This document shows, one piece after another, positions 53,621 through 63,100 of a DNA stretch of 64,000 bases; within the stretch, counting starts at the first letter, position 1, and each line of letters starts with the position of its first letter. The position numbers and the translations under genes were made by a program. This DNA comes from Phycisphaerales bacterium UBA5793. Its GTDB lineage: Bacteria > Planctomycetota > Phycisphaerae > Phycisphaerales > UBA5793. Below the pieces are notes generated by a model. It was not told where the DNA came from, searched no databases, and was given only the letters and a program-made list of their open reading frames with translations. Location of the stretch: the NCBI GenBank assembly GCA_002418285.1, contig DIDT01000037.1:1-64000 (forward strand), read 5' to 3'.

Positions 53621-55141
53621 ATGCGCTGCCCTTCCCTTCTTCGAACCATCGTTCTCATCCTTGCGACCCTTGCGTGGACACATCTGGCGCTTGCCGGAGA
53701 TGATCGGTTCGACGATGCGGTTCGAATCATGCGTCGCGCCACGACGGTTCGCTCCACCGGCGAACACATCCTGTTCCTCAGCAGTCTGCGACAGTTGAAT
53801 GACCCGGACCTGCAGCCGCTGTTCAGCTCACTGAGCCAGGTAAAGAACCCGACGATTCAGACCAACGCCGTGCTCGGCCTGGCGGAACTCTCCAAGAACC
53901 ACCACATCGATCCGTGGAAGCTGAGCCAGATCAAAGACACTCGCTTTCGCGCGATGGCGATCATCCAGGCGCGCAACGATGATCTCATCGGCCCGGACGA
54001 ACTCCGAGACATTCTCATCTGGGATGATCTCACGGAAGACCTGCGCGTCTACGTGGTGCTAGTGCTGGTGAGCATGGACGAGCCCGTCGATGTCGCCGCG
54101 CTGCAGACGCTCATGAAAGATGGCAAGCTGCCGGGCACGCGCACCTACGCTGCACTGGCGTTGCGCCACCTGGGGCATCCAGAAGACACTGATGAGCCGC
54201 TCAAGGCCATGGATTCTCTCCCGCCGCAACTGCGCGATGGAGCATTGCGCGAGATTCTCAGCACCATGTCCTACATGAAACTGACTGGCGCCGCGCCGTG
54301 GATTCGCGAACAACTCGACCGCGCGGAGCTGAGCCCGGGAACGGAAGACATCGCTCTGCGCTCGCTGTTGGCGCTCGATCCCGCCGCCGGCGCAGCAGCG
54401 TGGCAGCTGCGCTATAACGAGAGCACCAATATCGGCGCCAAAGTCCGACTCACGCTCATGCTGCTCGAGGTTGCGGAAAAGGTTGACGCGGCGCTGTTTG
54501 CGCCGGCTTCCAAGGACTCCAACGAGCTGCTCGCCAACCTGGGCAAGGCTGGACAACTCGTCGCCGCGCGCCAGCGCGAAGTCGAGGTATGTCAGACACT
54601 GATCGGTCTGCATCACCCGCCCAGCACGGCCTGGGTGCTCGAACATGCCAAAACCACTCCCGCCGAGTCAGCCGCGCCGATCTACTCGGCGATGATTGCC
54701 GACACTCTGGAAGAAGGCGGGGCGCGAAACGATCGTCTCGAACTCGCCCGATTGGCTGGCGCCGAGCTTCTCAAGATTGACCCCGCCTCACTGCGAACGG
54801 TGCTCGATCTCGCTCGATCGCGACAGCGGCTGCTCACCATCGAAGCCATCCTCTCGGGCGCGCTCACCGCATCCTCCCCCGCCGCTCTGCAATTAATCGA
54901 AGGAATCGATGAATGGGACTCCACTCGAGCGCAATCGCTGGCGCTGATCATCAAGGCTCGCTACGCCGACGCGCTGACCGAAGATGACCTCTATCGCCTC
55001 AGCCTCGTGTTCCGAGGCGGCGGCTCCGTCACGGCCGCAGCCGAGGTACAGGCAGCCTGGCTCTACCTGCGACGCACCGGTCAGCAGGGACAGGCCCTTG
55101 CGGCTATCCTCAGCGACCTCTCGAATACCGCCGATCGATGA
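53621..55141 (+). CDS. Exported HEAT-like repeat protein
   Basis: 506 residues from ATG 53621. Signal peptide to about residue 26 (cleavage near ALA-GD). The rest is helical, with repeating units of about 35-40 residues such as TIQTNAVLGLAELSKNHH, DLRVYVVLVLVSMDEP and TYAALALRHLGH that look like HEAT or armadillo-type pairs, plus a C-terminal TPR-like end (AAEVQAAWLYLRRTGQ). No catalytic motif. A TTG at 53603 would add six residues. It precedes the DegT aminotransferase by 12 bp, so the two may be co-transcribed. Function unknown; a periplasmic scaffold is plausible. Confidence 0.68.
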   Translation: MRCPSLLRTIVLILATLAWTHLALAGDDRFDDAVRIMRRATTVRSTGEHILFLSSLRQLNDPDLQPLFSSLSQVKNPTIQTNAVLGLAELSKNHHIDPWKLSQIKDTRFRAMAIIQARNDDLIGPDELRDILIWDDLTEDLRVYVVLVLVSMDEPVDVAALQTLMKDGKLPGTRTYAALALRHLGHPEDTDEPLKAMDSLPPQLRDGALREILSTMSYMKLTGAAPWIREQLDRAELSPGTEDIALRSLLALDPAAGAAAWQLRYNESTNIGAKVRLTLMLLEVAEKVDAALFAPASKDSNELLANLGKAGQLVAARQREVEVCQTLIGLHHPPSTAWVLEHAKTTPAESAAPIYSAMIADTLEEGGARNDRLELARLAGAELLKIDPASLRTVLDLARSRQRLLTIEAILSGALTASSPAALQLIEGIDEWDSTRAQSLALIIKARYADALTEDDLYRLSLVFRGGGSVTAAAEVQAAWLYLRRTGQQGQALAAILSDLSNTADR

Positions 55142-55153
55142 ACATCAAGGAAG

Positions 55154-56356
55154 ATGGAATTGCCCATGAGCAACGGCCAGGACATCCCCCTCAGCAGACC
55201 GGACATCACCGCGCTGGAAATCGATCACGTGGTACAGACGCTCAAGTCCGGACGCCTGAGCATCGGGCCGATGCAGGAACAGTTTGAAGCGCTCGTTGCG
55301 GCCCGCGCTGACACACGATACGCCGTCGCGGTCTCAAGCGGCACGTGCGGACTACACCTCGGATTGCTCGCACTGGGCATCAAGCCCGGCGATGAAGTAA
55401 TCACCACGCCCTTCTCTTTCATCGCATCGTCAAACGCCATCCTCTACGTCGGCGCCAAGCCTGTCTTTGTGGATATCAATCCTCGCACACTCAATCTCGA
55501 TCCCAACCAGGTCGAAGAAGCCATCACCCCCCGAACCAAGGCGGTCCTCGGCGTGGAAGCGTTCGGCAACCCGTCCCACATGATCGAGTTGGCCAATCTC
55601 TGTCAAAAGCACGAGATCCCCCTCGTCGAGGATTCATGTGAAGGATTCGGCGGCACACATCGTGGCCGGCCCATCGGGAGCTTTGGCCGCCTCGGCGTCT
55701 TCGCCTTTTATCCCAACAAGCAGATCACCTGCGGCGAGGGTGGGATGATCGTCACCGACGACGAGCGCCTCGCCGACCTCTGCCGGTCGATGCGTAATCA
55801 GGGCCGCCCGGTCGATCCGACGGACCCGGCCGAACCCGCCTGGCAGGCGCCGGGTTCTTGGCTCATGCACGAGCGCCTGGGCTACAACTACCGGCTCAGC
55901 GAGATCCACGCCGCCTTGGGCGTCGCGCAGTGCAAACGACTTGATGAGATCCTTGAGCTGCGCAACGGCGTTGCCAGCAAGTACATGTCCCGCCTGATGG
56001 GGATGCCCGACATTATTCTCCCCACCGTCGATCCTGAAACCACCATGAGCTGGTTCGTCTTCGTCGTGCGCCTCAGCAGCGAGTTCAGCGCGGAAAACCG
56101 TGATCGCATCCTCGCCGGCATGCGCCGCCACGAAGTCGGCGTGAGCAACTATTTCCCCCCGATCCACCTCCAGCCGTTCTACATGCGGCAGTTCGGTTAC
56201 AGCGACGGCGACTTCCCCATCACCGAATCCGTCGCCCAGCGAACCATCGCCCTGCCCTTCCACACTCGGCTGCGTGAACGCGAGATCGACCTCGTTTGCC
56301 AGACGCTCGAAGTTATGATCCAGCGCGAGAAGTTCACCATCGACCGCAGCTCGTGA
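55154..56356 (+). CDS. DegT/DnrJ/EryC1/StrS family aminotransferase
   Basis: 400 residues. PLP-dependent sugar aminotransferase (or dehydratase) fold used for nucleotide sugars of surface polysaccharides. Visible: start IPLSRPDITALEIDHVVQT, SSGTCGLHLGLLALGI near 57-72, EDSCEGFGG near 161, the PLP lysine Lys189 in FYPNKQITCGEGG, and GYNYRLSEIHAALGVAQ. Because lysine is present it is more likely an aminotransferase than the His-type dehydratase. ATG 55154 abuts AAGGAAG; ATG 55166 is an alternative. Followed with a 4-nt overlap by a HAD hydrolase. Confidence 0.9.
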   Translation: MELPMSNGQDIPLSRPDITALEIDHVVQTLKSGRLSIGPMQEQFEALVAARADTRYAVAVSSGTCGLHLGLLALGIKPGDEVITTPFSFIASSNAILYVGAKPVFVDINPRTLNLDPNQVEEAITPRTKAVLGVEAFGNPSHMIELANLCQKHEIPLVEDSCEGFGGTHRGRPIGSFGRLGVFAFYPNKQITCGEGGMIVTDDERLADLCRSMRNQGRPVDPTDPAEPAWQAPGSWLMHERLGYNYRLSEIHAALGVAQCKRLDEILELRNGVASKYMSRLMGMPDIILPTVDPETTMSWFVFVVRLSSEFSAENRDRILAGMRRHEVGVSNYFPPIHLQPFYMRQFGYSDGDFPITESVAQRTIALPFHTRLREREIDLVCQTLEVMIQREKFTIDRSS

Positions 56357-57021
56357 GCGTGCCACCCATCCAACTTGTCTGCTTCGACCTTGGTGGGGTT
56401 CTTGTGCGCATCTGCCGCACCTGGGAGGAGGCTTGCACAAGGATCGGCATGGATGTGCGAACAAATGACGCCTGGGAGCGAAACCGCCTTGCGAGGCGAG
56501 AAATCACCCGGCAGTATGGCATCGGTCGCATCGACTGCGATTCCTATGCGCGGAAGATTTCTGAACTGATGGATGGACTCTACCACCCTGAAGAGATCAC
56601 CCGCGTGCATGACGCATGGACGATTGAGGACTACCCCGACGTTGCGGATCTACTCACACGGCTCAATGCGGCCGGAATGCCCACCGCCTGCCTGTCCAAC
56701 ACCAATCACGGCCATTGGGTGCGCCTGGCGCACGAAGTTGACGGCCGCACCCGGCCCGGTGAGCCGGAGTTCCCCGTCGTGCGCCTCATCCAGCACCGCT
56801 TTGCCTCGCACCTCATGGGCTTCGCCAAGCCCGATCCAGCCATTTACTCCGCGTTCGAAAGCGCAATGAACGTGCAACCCGGCGAAATCCTCTTTTTCGA
56901 CGACCTCGAAGAGAACATCGCCGCCGCTCATCAGGTAGGATGGATCGCGCGCCAGATCGACTTCCGCATCGAAACTGCGCCGCAGATCGAATCGCACCTG
57001 CAGGAATTCAATCTGGCGTAG
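56353..57021 (+). CDS. HAD superfamily hydrolase
   Basis: 222 residues from GTG 56353, whose GTGA overlaps the aminotransferase stop. HAD motifs: CFDLGGVLVRI (motif I, nucleophile Asp near residue 11), CLSNTNHGH (motif II Ser/Asn), FAKPDPAIYSAF (motif III Lys) and ILFFDDLEENIAAA (motif IV Asp pair). The helical cap lies between motifs I and II as in HAD-IA (YihX-like) phosphatases. Its neighbour suggests a sugar phosphate as substrate, but that is inference. Confidence 0.9.
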   Translation: MSVPPIQLVCFDLGGVLVRICRTWEEACTRIGMDVRTNDAWERNRLARREITRQYGIGRIDCDSYARKISELMDGLYHPEEITRVHDAWTIEDYPDVADLLTRLNAAGMPTACLSNTNHGHWVRLAHEVDGRTRPGEPEFPVVRLIQHRFASHLMGFAKPDPAIYSAFESAMNVQPGEILFFDDLEENIAAAHQVGWIARQIDFRIETAPQIESHLQEFNLA

Positions 57022-57049
57022 AAGCAACGACCCCTTCCTACGATTCGCC

Positions 57050-57589
57050 GTGGCTGAAGATCCCGAAGAGTTTGAGGACGAGCAGGATTCCGACGCTCGC
57101 GCGAAGATCGCCGATGGCCCCGTTCAGCCGACGTGCCCTGGCTGCGGATACGACCTGAGCGGCACCCTTGAGGCCCCCCAGCAGCGCTGCCCCGAGTGTG
57201 GCCGAACGTGGACAGTCGATGAACTCGCGCTCCAGCACGCCCAGCGACTCGCCGGCGTCCGTCCACCCAACCGTGTTCTTGCGGCAATTGGTCCGGGACT
57301 CACAATCGCCGGCCTGCTGCTCGTGGGGTTGATATTCGGCCCGCCAGTCAACTGGCTCACGTTTCCCGTCGCCGCAGTCCTGGTCGTACTCGCCACGGTC
57401 GAGTGGGCTCGTGATCTCCATCGCAAGTCGTTCGCGCGGCCACGTACCCGGTTCGATCGCTTCGTGTACGTGACCGGAATGACGCTACTGCTCATCGCCA
57501 TCAACACCGTCCTGATCGTGATCATCGGTCTGTTGCTCATCGCCCTGGTTTCCGCAAGCGGCATTCTGCACGTTGGAACGATCACGTGA
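57050..57589 (+). CDS. Zinc-ribbon membrane protein (hypothetical)
   Basis: 179 residues, GTG start. Acidic N-terminus (AEDPEEFEDEQDSD), then a four-cysteine ribbon at about 29-52 (CPGCGYDLSG and RCPECGRTW), and hydrophobic segments near 77-95, 101-118 and 145-172. Same architecture as 216-740. The stop overlaps the next gene's GTG by 4 nt, which ties it to the glycosyltransferase. Function unknown. Confidence 0.65.
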   Translation: MAEDPEEFEDEQDSDARAKIADGPVQPTCPGCGYDLSGTLEAPQQRCPECGRTWTVDELALQHAQRLAGVRPPNRVLAAIGPGLTIAGLLLVGLIFGPPVNWLTFPVAAVLVVLATVEWARDLHRKSFARPRTRFDRFVYVTGMTLLLIAINTVLIVIIGLLLIALVSASGILHVGTIT

Positions 57590-59010
57590 CCCTCGCACCC
57601 GCGATGTCCCGCCAGTCAAGCCGGCTTATGTGGATGGTCGCCGCCGCGGCGGTCTTGACGGTCGCTTTCAGCATCGCAATGCACTGGGTGACGATCTCAC
57701 GCGAGCCCACTCCCGAAGCCGGCGCGGCCAACATCCGTTCGCTGTGGCCCTACTGGATCGGCAGCGCGGCGCTGTGGCTGACGCTCACCGCCGTACTCTT
57801 CGCACTCGCCCGGCAACGCGATTCGAGTCACGACGAACCCGCCTCGCAAATCCACCCTGCGTGGATCATTGTGACCATCGCCATCGTTGCTCGGCTCATC
57901 GTCATCTCAACCCACGACGGCTCACTCAGTGACGATCTCTGGCGGTACCTCTTCGATGGTCGCGCACTCGTTTCGGGACACAATCCCTACCTCGTCGCGC
58001 CCGCTGAAGTCGACCCGAAGTTCCCTCGCTTTGAAGGCGAAGCCGAACTCGCCAGTCGCATCAACCACCCCGAACTCGTCACGATTTACCTGCCGACGAG
58101 CCAGTGGTGCTTTGCCGCTTTCACTCTCGCCGCCAGGCCGATTACCAGCGATGTCATTTCCTCGGCGCGTCTGCTGCGTCTGTCTCTCAGTGCCGTCGAC
58201 GTGCTGGTGATCCTGATGCTTCTCGTGCTGCTTGCGAGGCGCGGCAGCAGTCCGTGGTGGGCTATCGCCTACGCCTGGCATCCATTGACGATCAGTGAGT
58301 TTGCGGGCTCAGGTCACCAGGACATCCTCGGCATTGCCCTGATGTTCGCCGCGTTTCTGCTCTACGACGGCACGCTCGCTGGAACAACGCGATGGTCGCC
58401 CGCTCTGGCTGCGGCCGGAGCGGTAAAGCCGGTGGCGATCCCACTGGCCGCCATACTGCTGCGACATGAGCGGGCCGCGCACTGGTGGCGAGCGATTCTG
58501 ATCGGTGCCGTGGCGTCCGCTCTTCTCTACGTCAGCGTAGGGATTTGGCCCGGTTCTCTGGCAATGCATCGACTGCTTGACACGATCGATCAATTCGTGC
58601 ATCAATGGGCCTTTCACAGCGCGATCTATGAGCCGCTGCACAAACTGGGCGTTGGACTTGGAACCGCCCGGCTCATTTGTGTTGCTCTGCTCGCCGCCGC
58701 AGCGTGGTTGCTGTGGATCAGACAGACTGAGCGGTACCAGACCGCCCGCGCCGTGCTCTTCGCAGCGCTGCTCTGTTCTCCGGCAGCCCATCCGTGGTAC
58801 CTTCTCTGGGCGCTCGCACTGCATCCGCTTTCACCGGGTGCAGCGTTGTGGGTGGCTTCGCTCACCCTGCCGTGGGGCTACTTGGTGCTCGGCGACGTGG
58901 AGAGCTGGACTGTTCCAGTCTGGGGGTGGGGACTAACGTACCTTCCCATCGCAGCCGCGCTTCTGCTGGACCTGACGAGGAGGATTCACCGTGCCCGCAC
59001 TCGTGCGTGA
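57586..59010 (+). CDS. Polytopic membrane glycosyltransferase (GT87/mannosyltransferase-like)
   Basis: 474 residues with about 10-12 hydrophobic segments. The luminal/periplasmic motif SDDLWRYLFDGRALVSGHNPY near residues 118-140 is that of polyprenol-phosphate sugar-dependent GT-C enzymes such as GT87 and MptB-like transferases; GSGHQDILGIALM and AAGAVKPVAIPLAAILL (near 245-295) also fit. It would transfer a sugar from a lipid carrier at the outer side of the inner membrane. GTG 57586 overlaps the preceding stop; ATG 57604 is also possible. The end overlaps the Nif3 gene by 20 nt. Confidence 0.8.
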   Translation: MTLAPAMSRQSSRLMWMVAAAAVLTVAFSIAMHWVTISREPTPEAGAANIRSLWPYWIGSAALWLTLTAVLFALARQRDSSHDEPASQIHPAWIIVTIAIVARLIVISTHDGSLSDDLWRYLFDGRALVSGHNPYLVAPAEVDPKFPRFEGEAELASRINHPELVTIYLPTSQWCFAAFTLAARPITSDVISSARLLRLSLSAVDVLVILMLLVLLARRGSSPWWAIAYAWHPLTISEFAGSGHQDILGIALMFAAFLLYDGTLAGTTRWSPALAAAGAVKPVAIPLAAILLRHERAAHWWRAILIGAVASALLYVSVGIWPGSLAMHRLLDTIDQFVHQWAFHSAIYEPLHKLGVGLGTARLICVALLAAAAWLLWIRQTERYQTARAVLFAALLCSPAAHPWYLLWALALHPLSPGAALWVASLTLPWGYLVLGDVESWTVPVWGWGLTYLPIAAALLLDLTRRIHRARTRA

Positions 59011-60106
59011 TTTCGAAAACGCCATCGAGGCCATGGCGCCGCTGGCGTTTGCCGAGCGGTGGGACAACGTAGGTCTGCTCATCGGTCAACGGGAAGCGCC
59101 AATCAAGCGCGTGTTGCTCACCATCGATCTCACGGCCGCAGTTCTCGATGAAGCCATCGCTCAGCAAGTCGATCTCATCTGCACGTACCATCCGGTGATG
59201 TTCAAGCCGATTCAGCGGCTGGTCGGTGCCGACCCCAAGAGCGACATCATCCTGCGGGCCATCAAGGCCGGCATTGGCATCTACTCGCCTCACACCGCGC
59301 TTGACTCGGCGGCGGGCGGTATGACAGACTGGCTCGCCGACGCTGTCGGCCAGGGCTATCGCCGGCCGCTGGTGGTCGCGGAATCGCTCCCCGTCACGCA
59401 GGAACTCAAAGTCGTTACCTTCGCTCCTGCGAATGCCCTTGATCGATTGCGCGATGTCATGGCCAGTGCCGGCGCCGGCCGCATTGACCACTACGACCAT
59501 TGCTCATTCAGCGTGGAGGGATCAGGGACCTTTCGCGGGGACGCCACAACGACGCCGGCTGTCGGCGCCAAGGAGCGATTCGAACGTGTCGAAGAGCACC
59601 GCCTCGAAATGGTGTGCCCGGCATCGGCTCTGCACGTACTCATCTCTACGCTGCGTCAGTTCCATCCCTACGAAGAACCCGCCGTCGATGTCTACCCGCT
59701 GCGGGCCCGGCCGCTGCCCGGAGTCGGCGGCGGCCGCAAGGTCGTCCTCGATCAACCCACCACCGTGGGACAGCTGGCCGAGCGAATCAAAAAGCACCTG
59801 AACATCGCGGCGGTGAAGTCGACCGAATCCGCCAAAATAGTGCGGCAGGTCGCCGTCGTTCCGGGGTCCGGGGGCGACTTTGTCGAAACGGCAATCGCCC
59901 AGGAGTGCGAGCTGTTCATCACCGGCGAACTCACCTACCACACGGCCCTGAGCGCGTGGACGCGCGGCTGCGCCGTCATCCTGACCGGCCACGCCAACAG
60001 CGAGCGCGGCTTTCTACCCATCCTCAGCCAGCGCCTCACCGAGCGACTCGACTCCGTCGAAATCATCCTCGCCAGCGCTGATCGCACGTTTTTCGAAATC
60101 ATCTGA
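58991..60106 (+). CDS. Nif3-like dinuclear metal center protein
   Basis: 371 residues, GTG start overlapping the previous gene. Nif3/YqfO family: AERWDNVGLLIG at the start, TYHPVMFKPIQRL and SPHTALDSAAGGMTDWL near 65 and 99-115 (metal ligands), and the C-terminal half LFITGELTYHTALSAW and LTGHANSERGF. About 100 extra residues in the middle (about 135-250, with RQFHPYEEPAVDVYPL) form the PII/CutA-like insert seen in the long form. Often annotated as GTP cyclohydrolase I type 2, but the activity is doubtful; it binds two metal ions and forms a hexameric ring. Confidence 0.9.
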   Translation: MPALVRDFENAIEAMAPLAFAERWDNVGLLIGQREAPIKRVLLTIDLTAAVLDEAIAQQVDLICTYHPVMFKPIQRLVGADPKSDIILRAIKAGIGIYSPHTALDSAAGGMTDWLADAVGQGYRRPLVVAESLPVTQELKVVTFAPANALDRLRDVMASAGAGRIDHYDHCSFSVEGSGTFRGDATTTPAVGAKERFERVEEHRLEMVCPASALHVLISTLRQFHPYEEPAVDVYPLRARPLPGVGGGRKVVLDQPTTVGQLAERIKKHLNIAAVKSTESAKIVRQVAVVPGSGGDFVETAIAQECELFITGELTYHTALSAWTRGCAVILTGHANSERGFLPILSQRLTERLDSVEIILASADRTFFEII

Positions 60107-60119
60107 ACGCCGAGTCGCG

Positions 60120-63100
60120 CTACTTTTTCGGCTTGAAGATGTTGTCCAGCGCGTTGTCGATCAGGTTGCCGCCGAAGTTCTTGAAGAACTCATTGGCGAC
60201 GCGCTGCGCTCCCTTGGGATCAGGCTTGATCTCCGGCTTGTCGATGGGGCCGCGCACGACGAGATAAAACGGCACATTGAGCGGAATATCCGTCAGCAGC
60301 GGCGGCGCAATCTTCGTCATGTCTGCAAACACGCTCTTCCAGCCGATGAGCGGCACCGACGCGAGCAGATCGAGCTTGCGATTCACAAGATCGACTTTGC
60401 CGTTTGTCGTGATCTCAAACGATTGCGACTGCATGACAAACTTGTCGTATTCGAGCACACCCTTGTTGATGCGCCCGGTGATGGGGGGGATCAGCGTCTC
60501 GACCCGATCGACCTGAGTCTTGTCTGTCTTGGGTTTGAGCTGGCCGAGGAACTCGCCCAGAATGCCCTGCGTCGGCACGTAGAGTTGCCCGAGATCGAGC
60601 GTAAACTGCCCGCCAAGTTTGGAAATGTCGCCATCGAGCGGCAAAACGAGCTTCGACGCATTGAACGCGATCGGTCCCGCCTTCTTCTGCACGTCATAGA
60701 GCAACGGATTGACGTTGGACAGCAGCGTCGTCGACATCTCCGGCGTCACCTCAAGCGATGCCGCGAGCGGATTGGCGGACTCGATCACCAGCGTGTTGTC
60801 GCGCAGATCCGCTTTGGGAACATTCAGCGTTCCGGTCGGCGTGATGATCGACGCCGTCAGCGAACCCCCGTTGGCGTAGGCGTCAACAACATTCACACTC
60901 ATGTCCATGGACGGACCCAGCGCTGCGACCAGTTTGCCATCCAACTGCGCAAACGCATCAACGATTGCGACCGGCACGCCCTTCAATGTCCCGTTCGCGC
61001 TGTGGCGTCGGTCATCCGGGTTCGAAGTTGCCGATTTGACCGAGCCAGTAAGATCGATTCCGCCGGGTGTGGCGCTGGTACCCGTGGAGGTCGTACTCTT
61101 GAGCTGTGCCGTGATCCCTTCCGCCAGGCTCTTGCCGCCAAGCTTCAGCAGCGTATCCGCCAGTGAGAAGTTCGTCGTCCCCTGCCTAAGTGCGATGCGC
61201 GGCACCACCACATCAGCATCGACGGCCAGCTGCCGCGGGTCATACGCGCCGCCGCTCAGGGCGGCCAGTGGAAGCGAGATGCTGCGCACCGTGGCACTCA
61301 GTTCTGAGTCCTCCGTTGCAGCCCACTGCGTCCCAGGCGCAGCCGACACGGCTGCGCCCGTCCATTCATTGAGGAACTTGCCAAGCCGCGCGCGATCGAC
61401 GTGCGCCGCCAGCGTACCGGGCGTGTTTACCACGAGCCGATCGTCCTGCAATCGTCCGGCGACGTGGGCGGATGCCTGATCGAACTTCGCCGAAACGAGC
61501 AAATCGTCGGTGAGCTCACCCTGATCGTTGACGACCGACCCGACCTCCAGCCCTCCTTTGCCTCCGAGCCACGCGGTGAGCAGACCGGGTTCGAGCGCCA
61601 GGGTGTTCTCAATCGCCGAAACGTTGATGTCTGTCGCGGATACGCGCCCGCGCGACTTCGTCCAGTCGCCGCCGATGGTGTACCGAAGATCCGAGTTGAT
61701 GCTGGCAATGGCGTTCTTGCCATCGCTGACCTGACCGGTCAGGGCGTATTTCCCCACGCCATTGAGTCCGGCTGCCCAGTCGCCGTTGAGCTTGACATTG
61801 ACCGTCGTGAGCGAGCCGGGCACACCCGAAATGCCGGTGACCACGGCTCGCGGTGTTGACGCATCGAGTTTCAGTGGCCAGACGTTGAATGCAGCGCCGG
61901 CTGCAGCCTTCGATGGCATCGACAGGACAAAGGTCAGATCCGCCGGCTCCGCCAGTGCCGCGACCGGCTCTGGCCCGAGCAACGCCGCCACCAGCGCCGG
62001 CGTCGCCCGTTGCGTGCCGCGCAGCTCGAACAGTGGCTGTTCATTCTGCAGGGCATAGGTTAATTGCAGATCACTCCGTTCGCCACGCATCGTCGCGTTC
62101 GCTGAGAGTCCGGCAGGGAATTGGATCGCGTTGAGCGTCAGTCGAATCGGTCCACCCAGCGTCTCCGTGACCACGCGAGCCTGCTCGCCGGCCCACGCGT
62201 TGACCACCTCGAGCGGCACCGGCATGTCAGCGGTTTCAAAGCTGACCGTGCGCGTTGCCGCGTCCAGCGCATTGGCCACTTCGCCCGTACCGTTCACATT
62301 CAGCGCCACACCATCCTGCTTGATCGCTGCCTTGATGTCGGCTCCGACCTTCTGACTCAGCGAATCAGTGCGGAAATCGATCGCCAGGCTGTCCACGTCG
62401 TAGCGCTTGGCTGCTGTCGGCGTCTCGCCTTCCGCTGGAACTGCGGTGTACGTGCCTCGCGCATTGAGCAGAACCACCGAGCCCTGCGCCGCCGCCGACC
62501 TCCAAGCCTCCGAATCCGCCTCGGTCGGCAGCATCGCTTTGAGTGAAGTGATACGAACCGTCGCCTGTCCGCCCTCTTCAAGACGCACCTCGGGCGCTGA
62601 CTCGGCCACCATCGTCGCCAGTCGATCGCGCAGCGCGGGACTGACGGTCAGCGTCGCTTCAATCGGCTGATCCTTGATCGACTCGATGCGACCGTCGGCC
62701 AGGCGCAGATTGGCGTTCACGCTGCCTTGCGCCGAATCGGATGACATGATCAGCCAGGTCGCGTTCGCGTCCGCGGGAGATGAGCCGGCAGACAGTTCTA
62801 CGCGCGTCAGCATCGGACCAACCGCATCGACCACCCAGCCACCCGCGCCGGACACCGAATCGATGAGCGAAGTCGGCACGCTTTGCGTGCGCAGCATGCC
62901 GGCCAGTCCAAGAGTCTCGCTCGACCACGCGCCATCGCTCTTGAACGCACGAAGCAAGGTGATCTGCGCGCTAACTGGAGCGCTGACCTGCCGACCGGGC
63001 TCAGTCAGATACGAGGTCAGCTCCGCCGTCGACATGAGCGTGATCTCTCTGGTCGGATCATCACTTGTGATGTGAACTCCGAAGTTGCGAACATCCGCAG